Shown: piece by piece, positions 63,330-64,000 of the stretch
Layout: each line of letters opens with the position of its first letter
Numbering within the stretch: the stretch's first letter is position 1
Position numbers and translations under genes: made by a program
Assembly (NCBI RefSeq): GCF_003203515.1
Contig: NZ_BGNG01000008.1
Span: 62,001 to 126,000, forward strand
Direction of reading: 5' to 3'
DNA: 64,000 nt
DNA from: Glaciecola sp. KUL10
GTDB lineage: Bacteria > Pseudomonadota > Gammaproteobacteria > Enterobacterales > Alteromonadaceae
Notes under the pieces: model-generated
The model's input: the letters and a program-made list of their open reading frames with translations, nothing else
Databases searched by the model: none
Told to the model about the DNA's origin: nothing

Positions 63330-64000
63330 GTCGGAAAAACTCATAAAATGAAATCGTAAAAGATAGGGATACCAAAATGATGCTAAGAAACAATATGTAA
63401 ATTTGTGCAGGGTTGGGTGCGATAACCGCGAGTACAATTAATACAAAATTAATACCGGCTAGTGCCGCTGCATAAAACTTTTTGGTTTCTTGATAATCAG
63501 GTTGTGGAAGAGACCAAACGGCTAGACGGTATAAGTAACGCAATACTCCTGGTAAAAGCATTAAATAGCCGACATTGGTGGTAAACAGAAAATAGAGGCC
63601 CATACTATTTACAAAAAAAGCATCTACTTCCATATCAAACACGCGTCCAAATTCGCTCGTTTGGCCAGTTTTTCTTGCGATGTAACCGTCCAAAACATCT
63701 AGAAACACATTGCAAAGTAACAGTGTAAAGAGCCAACTTACTGATATCCATTGGAAATTCATGAAACAATAGACGACTATTAAACATCGTATTGCAGTGA
63801 CATAATTTGCTGGACTATTTAATGGCTTAGCGTCAGTAATTGCTCTCGACTGATTAAAAACTAGATAAGCAAACGATAAGATACTTATTAGTATTAATGG
63901 AATAAACGAATGAAGCGCAGTAGCTGCAATTGTCGCGAGTAATGTGAATAGAGCATGGTAATTGGACCACAGCTCTAATGAACAAGACTTAGCATAATGA
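63313..64000 (-). CDS. CDP-alcohol phosphatidyltransferase, 5' end beyond window
   Basis: The frame is open from the stop at 63313 to the right edge (228 residues visible), so the ATG at 63762 is internal. The diagnostic D-x2-D-G-x2-A-R-x8-G-x3-D-x3-D motif is complete in DVLDGYIARKTGQTSEFG followed by RVFDMEVD, with about six membrane helices; PANYVTAIRCLIVVY just before is the usual N-terminal part. The family swaps CMP of a CDP-alcohol (often CDP-diacylglycerol) for another alcohol. It is the furthest upstream gene of the operon that can be seen. Confidence 0.88.
   Translation of the reverse strand, partial: HYAKSCSLELWSNYHALFTLLATIAATALHSFIPLILISILSFAYLVFNQSRAITDAKPLNSPANYVTAIRCLIVVYCFMNFQWISVSWLFTLLLCNVFLDVLDGYIARKTGQTSEFGRVFDMEVDAFFVNSMGLYFLFTTNVGYLMLLPGVLRYLYRLAVWSLPQPDYQETKKFYAAALAGINFVLIVLAVIAPNPAQIYILFLSIILVSLSFTISFYEFFRHASRH

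Noticed and set aside
55189-64000. Reading the operon as a capsule, O-antigen or plain queuosine/riboflavin cluster
   Set aside because: There is no Wzx/Wzy/Wza-type export gene, no queC/queE/queF, no ribA/B/E/H and no deaminase; only single, divergent family members are present.

Overview
The window reads as about 64 kb of chromosome from a marine gammaproteobacterium, most likely of the order Alteromonadales (Alteromonadaceae-like). This rests on the moderately low GC, conserved neighbourhoods (apbC divergent from metG with dcd nearby; cysS/ppiB/lpxH; a yafS-like methyltransferase/gloB/mltD), and abundant GGDEF proteins, two-component systems, a TonB-dependent receptor and a PEP-CTERM protein. 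The species cannot be fixed from sequence reading alone. There is no phage, insertion sequence, integron or CRISPR array, and one tRNA gene (tRNA-Pro, GGG).

Layout. 0-7.2 kb: an ABC exporter (permease cut by the left edge), a DUF1456/YehS-like gene readable only through a -1 frameshift at a perfect A_AAA_AAG heptamer, two c-di-GMP proteins and a SOUL-domain lipoprotein. 7.3-13.5 kb: an ABC permease/ATPase pair with its own OmpR-type two-component system; a direct-repeat operator (TTTCAC-type) occurs both before the ABC genes and before a secreted protein gene at 7.4 kb, suggesting a small regulon. 13.5-16.4 kb: a decaying patch with two deletion scars (a LysR/outer-membrane-protein pair and a quinone-reductase-like gene), plus an intact SDR and LysR. 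16.4-23 kb: a secreted cyanophycinase-family peptidase divergent from a TonB-dependent receptor and a YfcC-type transporter, a plausible cyanophycin or isopeptide scavenging locus. 23-36 kb: tRNA-Pro, a BaeSR-like two-component system with a small divergent periplasmic protein, then housekeeping genes (dcd, apbC, metG, gloB, mltD).

36.2-44.1 kb: a MacAB/ADOP-type ABC export operon that also encodes an NtrC-family regulator and histidine kinase. A well-matched sigma-54 promoter and two upstream near-identical 17-bp repeats indicate feedback control by that regulator. 44.2-46.2 kb: a three-gene cluster of cupredoxin, DUF3034 outer-membrane protein and lipoprotein-type truncated haemoglobin. 46.2-49.2 kb: cysS, ppiB, lpxH. 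49.5-55.2 kb: a PEP-CTERM protein, then two tandem alkaline phosphatases preceded by seven PhoB half-sites in exact 11-bp register.

55.2-64 kb: a tightly packed, mostly overlapping minus-strand operon running past the right edge. It encodes a CDP-alcohol phosphatidyltransferase, a glycosyltransferase, an ICMT-like membrane methyltransferase, two soluble methyltransferases, a membrane sulfatase/LTA-synthase-like enzyme, a RibD-reductase-like protein without deaminase, an MDR dehydrogenase, a divergent 6-pyruvoyl-tetrahydropterin-synthase homologue lacking the usual HGH motif, and an FkbM methyltransferase. Pterin/riboflavin-type enzymes mixed with lipid head-group and glycan enzymes suggest an uncharacterised pathway; this is the strongest candidate here for an undescribed system. 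All functional statements come from motif reading and family knowledge; no database search was run.
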